Source: Trujillonella endophytica
Lineage (GTDB): Bacteria > Actinomycetota > Actinomycetes > Mycobacteriales > Geodermatophilaceae
Direction: 5' to 3'
Length of the DNA stretch: 64,000 bases
Assembly (NCBI RefSeq): GCF_900110555.1
Contig: NZ_FOEE01000016.1
Location: 1 to 64,000, forward strand
The notes under the pieces: generated by a model
What the model saw: only the letters and a program-made list of their open reading frames with translations
Told to the model about the DNA's origin: nothing
Databases searched by the model: none
Position numbers and translations under genes: made by a program
In this document: one piece after another, positions 44,133 to 54,192 of the stretch
Position numbering within the stretch: position 1 is the stretch's first letter
Layout: the number at the start of each line of letters is the position of its first letter

Positions 44133-45173
44133 GTGACCGAGGGGATCGCGACCCCGGGAGGCGGCTGGCGGCGGGCCGACGGCGGTCAGGCCGCGCAGCC
44201 CCGGACGAAGCGCCGCAAGGGTGGACGGCGGGGCGGCCGCGGCGAGATCGCCATGGTGGACGACGTCGAGTTCACCTCCTACTACGGGCGGCCGATCCTC
44301 AAGGCCCCGGTGTGGAAGTCCCCCGACGTCCCGCTGTACCTGTTCCTCGGCGGCGCGGCGGGGTCGTCGTCCATCCTGGCGGCCCTGGCCGACGTCACCG
44401 GGCGCCCGGCGCTCACCCGGGTGGGCCGCTACGTCTCCGGCGGCGGCGCGCTGGCCTCGGTCGTCTTCCTCATCCACGACCTCGGCCGCCCGGCGCGGTT
44501 CCTGCACATGCTGCGGGTGTTCAAGCCGACCTCGCCGCTGTCGGTGGGCACCTACATCCTCGCGCCGTTCAGCGCCGCGGCCTCGACGACCGCGGCCGTG
44601 GAGCTGCTGGGGTGGTTCCCGGGGCTGAAGCGCTTCGGCGGGGTGGTGGCCGCGCTGTTCGGCGGGCCGCTGGCGACCTACACCGGCGTCCTGCTGGCCA
44701 ACACCGCCGTCCCGACCTGGCACGCGGCGCACACCCAGCTACCGTTCGTGTTCGGGGCCTCGGGCATGGCGGCCGGCGGCGGCCTCTGCATGGTGTTCAC
44801 CCCGCTCGCCGAGTCCGAGCCGGCTCGGCGGATGGCGATCGCGGGAGCGGCGATCGAACTGGCCGTCGTCCGCCGGGTGGAGGGCAGCGACTCGATCGTC
44901 GCCGAGCCCTACCACCTGGGCCGGCCGGGCGTGCTGATGCGGGCGGCCAGGGCGTGCACCGCCTCGGGGCTGGGGCTGGCCCTGCTGGGCGGCCGCACCC
45001 GTGCCGGCGCCGTCGGCTCGGGGCTGCTGCTGGCGGCGGGCTCGCTGCTGACCCGGTTCGGCGTCTTCGAGGCGGGTGTGGCCAGCGCGAAGGACCCGAA
45101 GTACGTCGTCGTCCCGCAGCGGGAGCGGTTGGCGGCGCGGGCGCACGAGCACGCCTCGACGATCACCCGCTGA
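44133..45173 (+). CDS. NrfD-type membrane subunit of formate dehydrogenase
   Basis: A 346-residue protein. A ~60-residue basic cytoplasmic start (RTKRRKGGRRGGRGE) is followed by about eight hydrophobic helices of the NrfD/PsrC family (LYLFLGGAAGSSSILAAL, FLIHDLGRPARFLHMLRVFK, GVLLANTAVPTWHAAHTQLP). NrfD subunits anchor such complexes and hand electrons to menaquinone without haem. It completes the fdhABC-like operon. The GTG start follows GGGGAGGGGG. Confidence 0.88.
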   Translation: MTEGIATPGGGWRRADGGQAAQPRTKRRKGGRRGGRGEIAMVDDVEFTSYYGRPILKAPVWKSPDVPLYLFLGGAAGSSSILAALADVTGRPALTRVGRYVSGGGALASVVFLIHDLGRPARFLHMLRVFKPTSPLSVGTYILAPFSAAASTTAAVELLGWFPGLKRFGGVVAALFGGPLATYTGVLLANTAVPTWHAAHTQLPFVFGASGMAAGGGLCMVFTPLAESEPARRMAIAGAAIELAVVRRVEGSDSIVAEPYHLGRPGVLMRAARACTASGLGLALLGGRTRAGAVGSGLLLAAGSLLTRFGVFEAGVASAKDPKYVVVPQRERLAARAHEHASTITR

Positions 45174-45176
45174 CGG

Positions 45177-45217
45177 GCAATTCCGCGCTTCCGCACCGTG
45201 CAGAAGCGCGGAATCGC
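45177..45217. repeat. 18-nt palindromic repeat family, locus 5 (inverted pair, convergent gene end)
   Basis: GCAATTCCGCGCTTCCGC (45177-45194) and GCAGAAGCGCGGAATCGC (45200-45217) form a hairpin around ACCGT. It lies between the convergent NrfD and dehydratase-like genes and could act as a two-way terminator. Confidence 0.85.
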
Positions 45218-45233
45218 ACGGGGGGCAGCCGGG

Positions 45234-46214
45234 TCAGGCGACCCCGCCGAGCTCCGCGACGTCGGTGTCCACCATCGCCTCGACCATCTCCCGGAAGCCG
45301 ACCGTCGGCGCCCAGCCGAGCAACTCCCGCAGCCGGGTGGCGTCGCCGGTGAGCACGGCCGAGTCGGTGGGGCGCAGCAGCGCTGCGTCGGAGCTGACGT
45401 AGCGCTCCCAGTCGTCGATGCCGACCCGCGCGAACGCGGCCGCGACGAGGTCGGTGAGGCTGTGCGCCTCGCCGGTGGCGACGACGTAGTCGCGGGGCTC
45501 GTCGGCCTCCGCGGCCAGCAGCATCGCCCGGGTGTAGTCCGGCGCCCAGCCCCAGTCGCGGCAGACGTCGAGGTTGCCCAGCGTCAGGTCCCCCGCGCGG
45601 CCGGCGGCGATGGCCGCGACGCCGGCGGTGATGCGTCGGGTGACGAATCGGTGCGGACGCCGGGGTGACTCGTGGTTCAGCAGGATCAGCGAGCTGCAGT
45701 GCACTCCCTGCGTCCGGTACATGCCCACCATCTGGTGGCCCAGGGCCTTCGCGGCGCCGTACGGGTTGACCGGGCTCACCGGCGTGGTCTCGTCGATCGT
45801 GCCCCCGCCACCGGCGAAGCTCTCGCCGCTGGAGGCCTGGATGAACCGGATGGGGCGCTCGCCGCGGTTCTGCCGTCCGCGCAGGTACTCCAGGACGCCG
45901 ATCACCGGCCGCGCGTTGGTGTCGAACGTCGTCATCGGGTCGGTCCAGGAGGCCGCGACGCTCGACAGCCCGCCCAGGTTGAACAGCCAGTCCGGGGCGA
46001 CGTCGTCGATCACGCGGACGAGCGCGGTGACGTCGCGCAGGTCGGCGCGGTGCAGCCGCAGCCGCGAGCCGACGGCGGCCAGGTGCGGCAGCTCCCCGGC
46101 ACGCGAGAGCTCGCCGCGGCAGACGCCGTGCACCTCGTGACCGGCAGCGACGAGCTGCTCGACCAGATAGCCGCCGTCCTGACCGGTCACGCCGGTCACC
46201 AGGGCGGTGCCCAC
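45234..46214 (-). CDS. GDP-mannose dehydratase-like SDR (paralog)
   Basis: A 326-residue extended SDR with cofactor motif [12 protein letters not shown], active-site IQASSGESF and YGAAK, and the substrate-side LNHESPRRPHRFVTRRI that mirrors GMD. It is a paralog of the gene just upstream, but its mid-part (SSVAASWTDPMTTFDTNARP) differs from true GMD. It may be a second GDP-4-keto sugar enzyme or a GMD isoform. The GTG start gives TALVTGVTG; the gap to the preceding gmd is 17 bp. Activity is unproven. Confidence 0.8.
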   Translation of the reverse strand: MGTALVTGVTGQDGGYLVEQLVAAGHEVHGVCRGELSRAGELPHLAAVGSRLRLHRADLRDVTALVRVIDDVAPDWLFNLGGLSSVAASWTDPMTTFDTNARPVIGVLEYLRGRQNRGERPIRFIQASSGESFAGGGGTIDETTPVSPVNPYGAAKALGHQMVGMYRTQGVHCSSLILLNHESPRRPHRFVTRRITAGVAAIAAGRAGDLTLGNLDVCRDWGWAPDYTRAMLLAAEADEPRDYVVATGEAHSLTDLVAAAFARVGIDDWERYVSSDAALLRPTDSAVLTGDATRLRELLGWAPTVGFREMVEAMVDTDVAELGGVA

Positions 46215-46231
46215 GTCAGTCCGCCCCCACG

Positions 46232-47212
<981 letters not shown>

Positions 47213-47404
47213 GCGGCACCTTCCGTCGATCGGCGCACGTCCGGCCGTGCGTCCCGAGGAGACTAGTGGGACAGGACGTGCACTCCCGCCCTCGGGCGGG
47301 GCCCGACACCCATCAGAGCGACGTGGCGCACGTCTCGCGTGGGTATCGTGCGAGGTCGCGCGACCGCAGCCGGCGTCCACTGGTACTCGGGGGTTCCCTC
47401 GCCG

Positions 47405-49597
47405 ATGGCGACAGACACACGCGCGGCCCTTCCGGCCGCGGTGCCGTCGGGTCCCCCCGCGTCCGCGTTACCGCGCGACGGGGCCTCCCACGTCCGCGGG
47501 GACATCGAGGGGCTGCGGGCGGTCGCCGTCCTCCTGGTGATCGGCGACCACCTGCTGGGCTGGCCGCACGGCGGCTTCGTCGGCGTCGACGTCTTCTTCG
47601 TGATCTCCGGCTTCCTGATCACCGGGCTGCTGCTGCGGGAGCACCGCACCTCGGGGCGGATCTCGTTCGTCGACTTCTACAAGCGCCGCATCCGGCGGAT
47701 CCTCCCGGCGTCGCTGCTGGTGCTCGTCGCCACCGTGGTCGCCGCGCACGCCGTCTTCTTCGGCAGCCGGGCGCGCACCACCTCCGACGACGCGCTGTGG
47801 TCGCTGCTGTTCGCCGGCAACTGGCGGTTCGCCCTCAACGGGACCGACTACCTGCAGGCCGGTGGCCCGCTCTCGCCGCTGCAGCACTACTGGTCGCTCG
47901 CGGTCGAGGAGCAGTTCTACGTCGTCTGGCCCGTCGTCCTGGCGGTGGTCCTGGGCATCGCGGGGTGGCGCCGCAAGCACGGCCCCAAGGGCCTGGTGGG
48001 GATCGCCGTCGTCGCGGTCGGAGTCGTCGTCGGCGGGTACGCGTGGGCGCTGCACGAGACGACCACCGACCCGACGTGGGCCTACTTCTCCACGTTCTCC
48101 CGCGCGTGGGAGCTCGGGTTGGGCGCGCTGCTGGCCGTGGCGGTGCCCGCGGTCGCCCGCATCCCCGCACGGCTGCGCCCGCTGCTCGGCTGGGTGGGGC
48201 TGGCCGGGATCGTCGCCAGCGCGTTCGTCATCGGCCCGGACACGCCGTTCCCCGCGCCCGGCGCCCTGCTGCCCGTGCTCAGCACCGGCCTCGTGATCGC
48301 CGCCGGCACGGGCGGTCCGTCGCACGTCCTCGCGCTCGACAACCCGCTCGCCCGCTACCTCGGCGCGCTGTCCTACTCGCTGTACCTCTGGCACTTCCCG
48401 GCGATCGTCGTGCTGGCGGTGCTGCTGCCGGTCGACGGCACCTACTACGCGCTGGTGGCCGCCCTCACCGTGGTGGTCTCGATGGCCAGCTACCACCTGG
48501 TCGAGCAGCCGATCCGCCGGTCGGACTGGCTGCGGCCCGGGGTGGTGCGCAAGCGGGAGCGCCGCGTCGCGCTGATCGGCGGCTGGGTGGCCACCGCGGC
48601 GGCCGCGGCGCTGACCGTCGTCCTCGTCGTCCTCCCGGCGACCGGGTCGGGCTGGCCGTGGGCGTCGGCGAGCGAGCCGGCGGCGGCACCCCCGCCCGTC
48701 TCGGTCGACGATCCGCTGCCGGCCGCGCCGTCGGTGGACCACGCCGCCGTCCTGGCGGGCGAGATCTCGGCCGCCGTCACGACGCCGGAGTGGCCCGAGC
48801 TCGTGCCGGGGCTGGACTCCACGTCGGAGGAGGTCTACGTCCCGGAGTGGGTGGTGGACGACTGCCTCAACATCCGGTCCGCGGCCGACGCCGCCGGCTG
48901 CGTGTACGGCGATCCGGCCGCCGAGCGGACCGCCGTCCTGCTCGGTGACTCCGTCAGCATCAGTTGGATGCCGGGCATCCGGCGCGCGCTGGAGTCCGAT
49001 GGCTGGCAGATCCGGGTGCTCACGCTCGGCCAGTGCCCGCAGGCGATGGTGCCGACGGAGATGGACCGCGGCGACCCGGCGTTCCCCGAGTACTGCTCGG
49101 CGCACCAGGAGTGGGCGCTGGCGCAGGTGCAGGAGCTCCGGCCGGACCTCGTGATCATGTCCTCGGCGGCCAACTCGATCGGGCGGATGGTCTCCGAGGC
49201 CGAGGGGGACGCGGCGCTGGCCGAGTGGCGCGACGGGCTCATCGCGACGATGACCGCGCTCGACGGTTTGCAGGCGCGGTTCGTGCTGCTCGGTTCCCCG
49301 CCGCCGGGGTTGAACATCCAGACGTGCGCGACGCGCTTCAACACCCCGCAGGACTGCCTGAGCACGATCGCCGACGACGTGACCGACTTCCTCGAGAACG
49401 AGGCCGACACCGTCCGGGCGTTCCGGGGCACGACGCTGCAGGCCAGCTACGTGGACACCCGGTCGTGGTTCTGCGACGCGCAGGAGCAGTGCCCGCTGTT
49501 CGTCGGGACGACGCCGGTGTTCGCCGACGGCACCCACATGACGGCCGCGTACTCCGCGCGGCTGGCCCCGGTGCTCGCGCCCGTGCTGGCGGGGTAG
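47405..49597 (+). CDS. membrane O-acyltransferase with C-terminal SGNH domain (OafA/YrhL type)
   Basis: A 730-residue protein. Residues ~30-410 form the acyltransferase-3 membrane domain: [37 protein letters not shown] and [15 protein letters not shown]. After a linker, a SGNH domain begins at ~510 ([17 protein letters not shown]) and ends with [12 protein letters not shown], supplying Ser and Asp/His. It O-acetylates an exported sugar. ATG 47405; divergent from gmd across 192 bp that presumably holds both promoters. Confidence 0.92.
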   Translation: MATDTRAALPAAVPSGPPASALPRDGASHVRGDIEGLRAVAVLLVIGDHLLGWPHGGFVGVDVFFVISGFLITGLLLREHRTSGRISFVDFYKRRIRRILPASLLVLVATVVAAHAVFFGSRARTTSDDALWSLLFAGNWRFALNGTDYLQAGGPLSPLQHYWSLAVEEQFYVVWPVVLAVVLGIAGWRRKHGPKGLVGIAVVAVGVVVGGYAWALHETTTDPTWAYFSTFSRAWELGLGALLAVAVPAVARIPARLRPLLGWVGLAGIVASAFVIGPDTPFPAPGALLPVLSTGLVIAAGTGGPSHVLALDNPLARYLGALSYSLYLWHFPAIVVLAVLLPVDGTYYALVAALTVVVSMASYHLVEQPIRRSDWLRPGVVRKRERRVALIGGWVATAAAAALTVVLVVLPATGSGWPWASASEPAAAPPPVSVDDPLPAAPSVDHAAVLAGEISAAVTTPEWPELVPGLDSTSEEVYVPEWVVDDCLNIRSAADAAGCVYGDPAAERTAVLLGDSVSISWMPGIRRALESDGWQIRVLTLGQCPQAMVPTEMDRGDPAFPEYCSAHQEWALAQVQELRPDLVIMSSAANSIGRMVSEAEGDAALAEWRDGLIATMTALDGLQARFVLLGSPPPGLNIQTCATRFNTPQDCLSTIADDVTDFLENEADTVRAFRGTTLQASYVDTRSWFCDAQEQCPLFVGTTPVFADGTHMTAAYSARLAPVLAPVLAG

Positions 49598-49619
49598 GCG
49601 CGAGTCCTCGCCCCTTGTT

Positions 49620-49676
49620 GATCATCGGCAGGTGGTCGCCCGCCACGCCGGTGGGGGCAGCCACCTGCCGATGATC
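49620..49676. terminator. GATCATCGGC inverted repeat, copy 2, between convergent genes
   Basis: GATCATCGGCAGGTGG (49620-49635) and CCACCTGCCGATGATC (49661-49676) are perfect 16-bp inverted arms around a 25-nt loop. It sits between the plus-strand acyltransferase and minus-strand NagZ-like genes, fitting a bidirectional terminator. Same family as 6880-6936. Confidence 0.75.
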
Positions 49677-49701
49677 GACGCATCCGCCGGGACCGCAGGC
49701 C

Positions 49702-50940
49702 TCAGGCCAGCAGGCCGCCGGTGACCTTCGCGCGGAGAGCGGTGCGGACTGCGGCGTCGACCTGCGCGGCGAAGGCCGGATCGGCGTCGGCGCGGGCCAG
49801 CACGGCGTCCATCATCGCGGGCAGCACGGCGGGCGTGACGGTGAGGACCAGCGTGCCGCCGGCGGCGAGGAAGCGGACGGCGCGCTCGCCGGGCGGGATG
49901 TCCTGCACGGCCCGCGCGGCGCCGAGGTCGTCGGAGATGACGACGCCGGCGAACCCGAGCTCCCCGCGCAGCAGGTCGGTGACGACGACGGGGGAGAAGG
50001 CGGCCGGCGCGTCGGGGTCGATCAGCGCGTAGGTCGCCGAGCTCGTCATGACGAACGGCGCCGCGGGCGAGGCGGCCAGGGTGCCGAACACGGCCACCTG
50101 CTCGTCGTCGCGGGTGGTCACGGTGTCGACGACCCCGGCGCTGTCGTCGGTGTTGCCGACCACCCGGCCCAGGCCGGGGAAGTGCTTCACGGTCGCGGTG
50201 ACCCCGTGCGCGGCGAGCCCGTCGAGGACGGCGCCGGCGGCGGGGACGACGGCGGCCGCGGTCGCGCCGTACTGCCGGCCGAAGGCGCCGATCGGTTCGT
50301 TGCGGCGCTCGCTGCCGGCGGGGACGACGTCGGCCACGGGGGCGAGGTCGAGGGTGATGCCGGCCGCGGCGAGGGAGGCGCCGAGACCGTCACCGAGCTG
50401 GGCGAGCTGGTCGGGCGGCAGCGCCCCCTGCTCGACGGCCGGCGGGAGGTCCGCGAAGCCGGGCCCCGACAGCGTCTGCACCGCGCCGCCCTCCTGGTCG
50501 ACGGCGACCCACGCGCGCAGGCCGGGGGTCAGGGCCGCCCACGCGGCGGTGACGGCGGCGAGGTCGGTCGCGGCGGCGGCGCTGCGGCCGCGTAGGAACA
50601 CCCCGCCGACGCCGGTGTCGCGGATGAACGCCGTCCCGGCGTCCGAGGGGTCGGCCGCGGGCACGCCGACGACGAACAGTTGGGCGACCTGGCGGCGCCG
50701 GTCCATGCCGGCCAGGACCGCGTCCAGCTGCGCCTCGAGCAGGGCCGCGGGGTCGGGGGCGGCGCTCGTCGTCGGGGAGGAGCTCGTCGGGCCCGACGAC
50801 GGCGACGCGGAGCGCGGCTCCGACCCGCCGCAAGCGGCGAGGACCAGCAGCAGGAGGACGGTCAGCGCGGCCGCGAGCCGGCGGGGGAGCAGGACCCGGC
50901 GGCCGGGAGCGGTTCCTCCGCGGAAGGGCACGGCGTCCAC
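49702..50940 (-). CDS. glycoside hydrolase family 3 lipoprotein, NagZ-like beta-N-acetylhexosaminidase
   Basis: A ~412-residue exported lipoprotein: signal RRLAAALTVLLLLVLAACGG with lipobox LAAC, a Ser/Thr/Pro linker, then a GH3 domain with VDQEGGAVQTL, TVKHFPGLGRVVGNTDDSAG (His/Asp) and VVISDDLGAA with the nucleophile Asp. It removes N-acetylglucosamine from peptidoglycan fragments. The start is uncertain: GTG 50940 and GTG 50970 are both plausible, since neither has a strong ribosome site. Confidence 0.85.
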   Translation of the reverse strand: MDAVPFRGGTAPGRRVLLPRRLAAALTVLLLLVLAACGGSEPRSASPSSGPTSSSPTTSAAPDPAALLEAQLDAVLAGMDRRRQVAQLFVVGVPAADPSDAGTAFIRDTGVGGVFLRGRSAAAATDLAAVTAAWAALTPGLRAWVAVDQEGGAVQTLSGPGFADLPPAVEQGALPPDQLAQLGDGLGASLAAAGITLDLAPVADVVPAGSERRNEPIGAFGRQYGATAAAVVPAAGAVLDGLAAHGVTATVKHFPGLGRVVGNTDDSAGVVDTVTTRDDEQVAVFGTLAASPAAPFVMTSSATYALIDPDAPAAFSPVVVTDLLRGELGFAGVVISDDLGAARAVQDIPPGERAVRFLAAGGTLVLTVTPAVLPAMMDAVLARADADPAFAAQVDAAVRTALRAKVTGGLLA

Positions 50941-51156
50941 TCTGCGCGCCGAGGGGGCGGTCGCGGTCACCCCGCCCGGCGTGTCGTGCTCTGCCCACCC
51001 GGGGAGGCAGAGCACGAGGGGCGCCGGTCGTCAGCAGGGCCGCGTTGGTGGAGGGTCCATGACGATGGGGCCCACGCGTCACACCGTGCACAACCCGCTG
51101 GTCGAGGCGGTGCCGTCTCGCTACCGTCCATCCCCTGCCGTGGAGGGGGGCTGGCG

Positions 51157-51285
51157 ATGGGTGAGCAGCAGGTGCAGCAGCGCGCGACACGGATGCGCAC
51201 GATCGTCTCGCTGGGGTTGTGGCTGCTCGCGGCCGGCGCGGCCGCCGTCGTCGGCCTGGATCCGGACGGCATCGCCCACTCCTGA
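51157..51285 (+). CDS. 42-residue single-span membrane peptide
   Basis: A short gene with GGAGGGGGG seven bases before ATG 51157. The peptide has a polar start (GEQQVQQRATRMR), one hydrophobic helix (IVSLGLWLLAAGAAAVVGL) and a short end (DPDGIAHS). No homolog is recognised; support is the ribosome site plus membrane pattern. Confidence 0.45.
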   Translation: MGEQQVQQRATRMRTIVSLGLWLLAAGAAAVVGLDPDGIAHS

Positions 51286-51458
51286 CGCGGACGGCGAGGC
51301 CGCGTCCGGATCACTCCTCGACGTCGGTTACGCGCGTCGGAGGAGGGATCCCGGAAGCGGAACAGCAGCGCGGGCGCCTCGCGGCGGACGCGGACAGACC
51401 CGGCCCGCTGGTGGGAGCCGACGGGTGGGGGCGCGGCCGCACGAGGTAACTTCCGCCC

Positions 51459-52232
51459 ATGGCGCGGGGCGACCACTGGTGGAACGAGCCGCCCTGGTGG
51501 GCCTGGGCCACGATGGCCGTCGGCCTGGCGGCGATCCTGGTGATGCTGCCGTTCGCGCTGGACCGGGAGTCGCCGGAGGCCGACCCGTCCACCCGGGCCG
51601 CGCTCCCGACCACGGCGCCCGCAACGCAATCCGGCAGCGCGGCCACGAGCGCTGAGCCCCGCGACGGCGACGCGCCCCGGGTCCTGGTCGTCGGGGACGT
51701 CGACACGGCCGGCTTCGCGGCCGGCAGCGTCGGCTGGCCCGCCGTGCTCGAGCGGCGCCTGCCGGACGCGGAGTTCACCGTCGCGACCACCGGTGACGCC
51801 GGCTACGTGACCATCGGGACCGAGGACGACGCCACCATCCCCGACCTCGTGGCGGCGGCGGACCTGAGCGAGGTCGACGTCGTGCTGATCTTCGACAGCC
51901 GGTTCGACGCCGCGGGCATCGCCGACCGGGTGGAGTTCGCGATCGGCGTGACCATCGGTGCGATCGCCGAGCAGGCGCCGGGAGCCGAGCTCGTCGTCGT
52001 CGGCCCGCCGTGGCCCGACGACGCCCCGCCCGCGGGCGTCCGCAACAACCGCAACGTGCTCCGCCTGGCCGCGGAGACGGCGGGGGTGACGTTCGTCGAC
52101 CCGATCGCCGAGGGCTGGCTGGCCGACGCGCCGCAGCTGGTCGGCCCCGACGGCGAGCACCTCACCGCCGAGGCGGACGCCTACCTCGCCGACCGCTTCG
52201 AGCCGCTGCTCCGCCAGGCCCTCGCCGCCTGA
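51459..52232 (+). CDS. SGNH-fold exported protein lacking the catalytic serine
   Basis: A 257-residue protein. A single N-terminal hydrophobic helix (WWAWATMAVGLAAILVMLPF) anchors it and a Thr/Ser linker follows. The SGNH domain has block I as VVGDVDTAGFA, with Val81 where the nucleophile Ser of GDSxxxG belongs, but keeps the block V-like DGEHLTAEADAYLA. The fold seems intact and activity is probably lost, suggesting a binding or scaffolding role. ATG 51459. The neighbour 27 bp downstream is a SGNH protein with an intact GDS. Confidence 0.75.
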   Translation: MARGDHWWNEPPWWAWATMAVGLAAILVMLPFALDRESPEADPSTRAALPTTAPATQSGSAATSAEPRDGDAPRVLVVGDVDTAGFAAGSVGWPAVLERRLPDAEFTVATTGDAGYVTIGTEDDATIPDLVAAADLSEVDVVLIFDSRFDAAGIADRVEFAIGVTIGAIAEQAPGAELVVVGPPWPDDAPPAGVRNNRNVLRLAAETAGVTFVDPIAEGWLADAPQLVGPDGEHLTAEADAYLADRFEPLLRQALAA

Positions 52233-52259
52233 CCGTCCGCGAACCTCGAGTCACGTACC

Positions 52260-52979
52260 GTGACTACCGTGCGCGCCCGGCCGAACCTGTCCCGACCGCT
52301 GGTGATCGGTCTCGTGCTGGCGCTCGTGGTCATCGCCGGCGTCGCCGTCTGGTGGACGCAGCGCGGCGAGGACCCGGACGAGGCCCTGTGCCGGACGATC
52401 AGCGCCGAGGTGGAGGCCCGGGACGACGAGCGTCCGGTCGCCACGGGCGGCGAGGTCGCGGTGATCCTCGGCGACTCCTACAGCCAGGGCATGCTCCTTC
52501 CCGACCAGCGCGAGCAGGCGTGGTCGACGGCGCTGGGCCGCCTGCAGGGGTGGACGACGTACGTCGACGCGATCGGCGGCACCGGCTTCGTCAACGGGGG
52601 CTCGTGCGGCGGGCAGACGTTCGGATCCCGCGTCGAGCACGTCCTGGAGTGGTCCCCGGGGACCGTCGTCGTCCAGGGCGGACTGAACGACGCGGACGCC
52701 GACCCGGCGGAGGTGCAGGAGGCCGCCGGCGAGGTACTGGCGGACCTGTCGGACGTTCCTCGCGTCGTCGTCGTGGGGCCCCCGACCACGCCCGGACGCG
52801 GGGACGTGACGGCGATCGACGCGGCCCTGGCGGTTGCAGCCGCCGAGGCCGACCGCCAGTACGTCTCCACCGCCGGCTGGACCCTGCCGTACGGGGACGA
52901 CGGCCTGCACCCGACCGCCGAGGGGCACCAGCAGTTCGCGGCGATGGTGGCCCAGGCACTGGCGGCCGCCCGGCCATAG
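52260..52979 (+). CDS. SGNH/GDSL hydrolase, membrane-anchored
   Basis: A 239-residue protein with an N-terminal membrane anchor (PLVIGLVLALVVIAGVAVWW), block I ILGDSYSQGM with Ser73, an Asn in GGLNDADAD and block V DGLHPTAEGH. It should be a deacetylase or esterase acting outside the membrane, perhaps on polysaccharide acetyl groups. It follows the Ser-less paralog closely, so the two are probably one transcript. GTG 52260. Confidence 0.85.
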   Translation: MTTVRARPNLSRPLVIGLVLALVVIAGVAVWWTQRGEDPDEALCRTISAEVEARDDERPVATGGEVAVILGDSYSQGMLLPDQREQAWSTALGRLQGWTTYVDAIGGTGFVNGGSCGGQTFGSRVEHVLEWSPGTVVVQGGLNDADADPAEVQEAAGEVLADLSDVPRVVVVGPPTTPGRGDVTAIDAALAVAAAEADRQYVSTAGWTLPYGDDGLHPTAEGHQQFAAMVAQALAAARP

Positions 52980-53058
52980 CGTTCCAGGAAGAGACCGATG
53001 AGCGGCAGCGCCCTCCGTCGGTACGCCGTACCGGCGGAGGGCACTGGCTCGGGTGCAG

Positions 53059-53925
53059 CTACTTCCGGGAGAAGTAGCTGACGCAGGCACCCTGGTTGCG
53101 GAACACCGGCTCGTCGCTGGTGGCCCAGCCGCCGTTCTTGCAGTCGTTCTTCCCGGTCAGCCGGACCGGGGCCTCGCCCGCCTCGAAGTCGTAGGTGACG
53201 TCGACGCCGCTCCTCGTGGCGATGTGGAGCGCGTCGGCCGCGCCCACGACGCCGGCGTTGTACGAACCCTGGTTGAAGCCGATGCTGCCGTGGAAATCTG
53301 CCCCGGCCGGTGTCGAGGGCGACCGGAGGCTGGTGGAGTCCTCCTGGATCGTCGCGTCAGGGTAGAGATCGAGGAGCTCGTTGATCGAGCACGGCGCATC
53401 CTGCGGGCACGCGCCGATCTGCCCGCTCCACCACTCGGACTCGCCGCCGTGCCACGCGTCCCACGTCTGCCAGACGCCTGGGTGCACAGCGCCGTTGCCG
53501 TAGAAGTCGTCCTGATAGGGCTCGTAGACGAGGTAGGCGTCGACGACGCCGTCGGAATCGCGGTCCAACCGGATGTTGAGCGCGGGGGTGCCGGGGTTCC
53601 CCGCCGGTGCCTCGACCACGTACGTGGCGTAGCCGAGCGCGGTGATGTCGGCGAGCCGTGTGTCGTCATGGGCGTCGGTCAGCAGCTGCACCTTTGCAGG
53701 GTTGCTGGGCGTGTCCAACAGCACGGCTCCGTTGCCGAGCGCCCCTCCGTACTCCTCGGTCCACGTGAGCGACCCGTCCGGGCGCGTGTCAGCGGTGTGC
53801 CACTCCCCGGTGCCGTCAGGCGCGTACACCTGTTCGGTCGTCGGGGCAGCCGATGCTGCCCCCGAAGTGGTCAGCACGGCGGCAGCCGCCGCTGCGGTGA
53901 TGAACGTGATCCGTCGCGAGTTCAT
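53059..53925 (-). CDS. secreted protein of unknown function
   Basis: A 288-residue exported protein. Its signal peptide is ITFITAAAAAAVLTTSGAASA with AxA cleavage near residue 26. The mature part has a calcium-loop-like DRDSDGVVDAY around 120, a Cys pair (GACPQDAPCS), and a C-terminal NDCKNGGWATSDEP ... NQGACVSYF motif common in actinobacterial secreted proteins. ATG 53925. Function unknown. Confidence 0.75.
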   Translation of the reverse strand: MNSRRITFITAAAAAAVLTTSGAASAAPTTEQVYAPDGTGEWHTADTRPDGSLTWTEEYGGALGNGAVLLDTPSNPAKVQLLTDAHDDTRLADITALGYATYVVEAPAGNPGTPALNIRLDRDSDGVVDAYLVYEPYQDDFYGNGAVHPGVWQTWDAWHGGESEWWSGQIGACPQDAPCSINELLDLYPDATIQEDSTSLRSPSTPAGADFHGSIGFNQGSYNAGVVGAADALHIATRSGVDVTYDFEAGEAPVRLTGKNDCKNGGWATSDEPVFRNQGACVSYFSRK

Positions 53926-54192
53926 GATCTCTGGTTCTCCGGTCCATCGGGCCCTACTTGGCCGGCGTATGAGAGCAGCGCTGTCGAGCCGGGTCCAGCA
54001 GCCACCGAGCAGGGTGGGGCTCGCGAGGTCGAGGACACGGGAGGGGGCAAACAGGGCCCTTGGGACATCACGGTTCCGGTACGCCCGCCGACACGGCCGC
54101 CGGATCGCCGGGCGCTCGGGTCGCCTGCCTACCGTCGGGGTCGATGTCGCGACGGCGCGACGGCACTCGAGCACGACGGGGGACGCACGACG

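Noticed and set aside
53525-53600. EF-hand calcium site in the secreted protein
   Set aside because: DRDSDGVVDAY fits a calcium loop but only one loop is seen and flanking helices are absent, so it is noted only as a loop-like motif.
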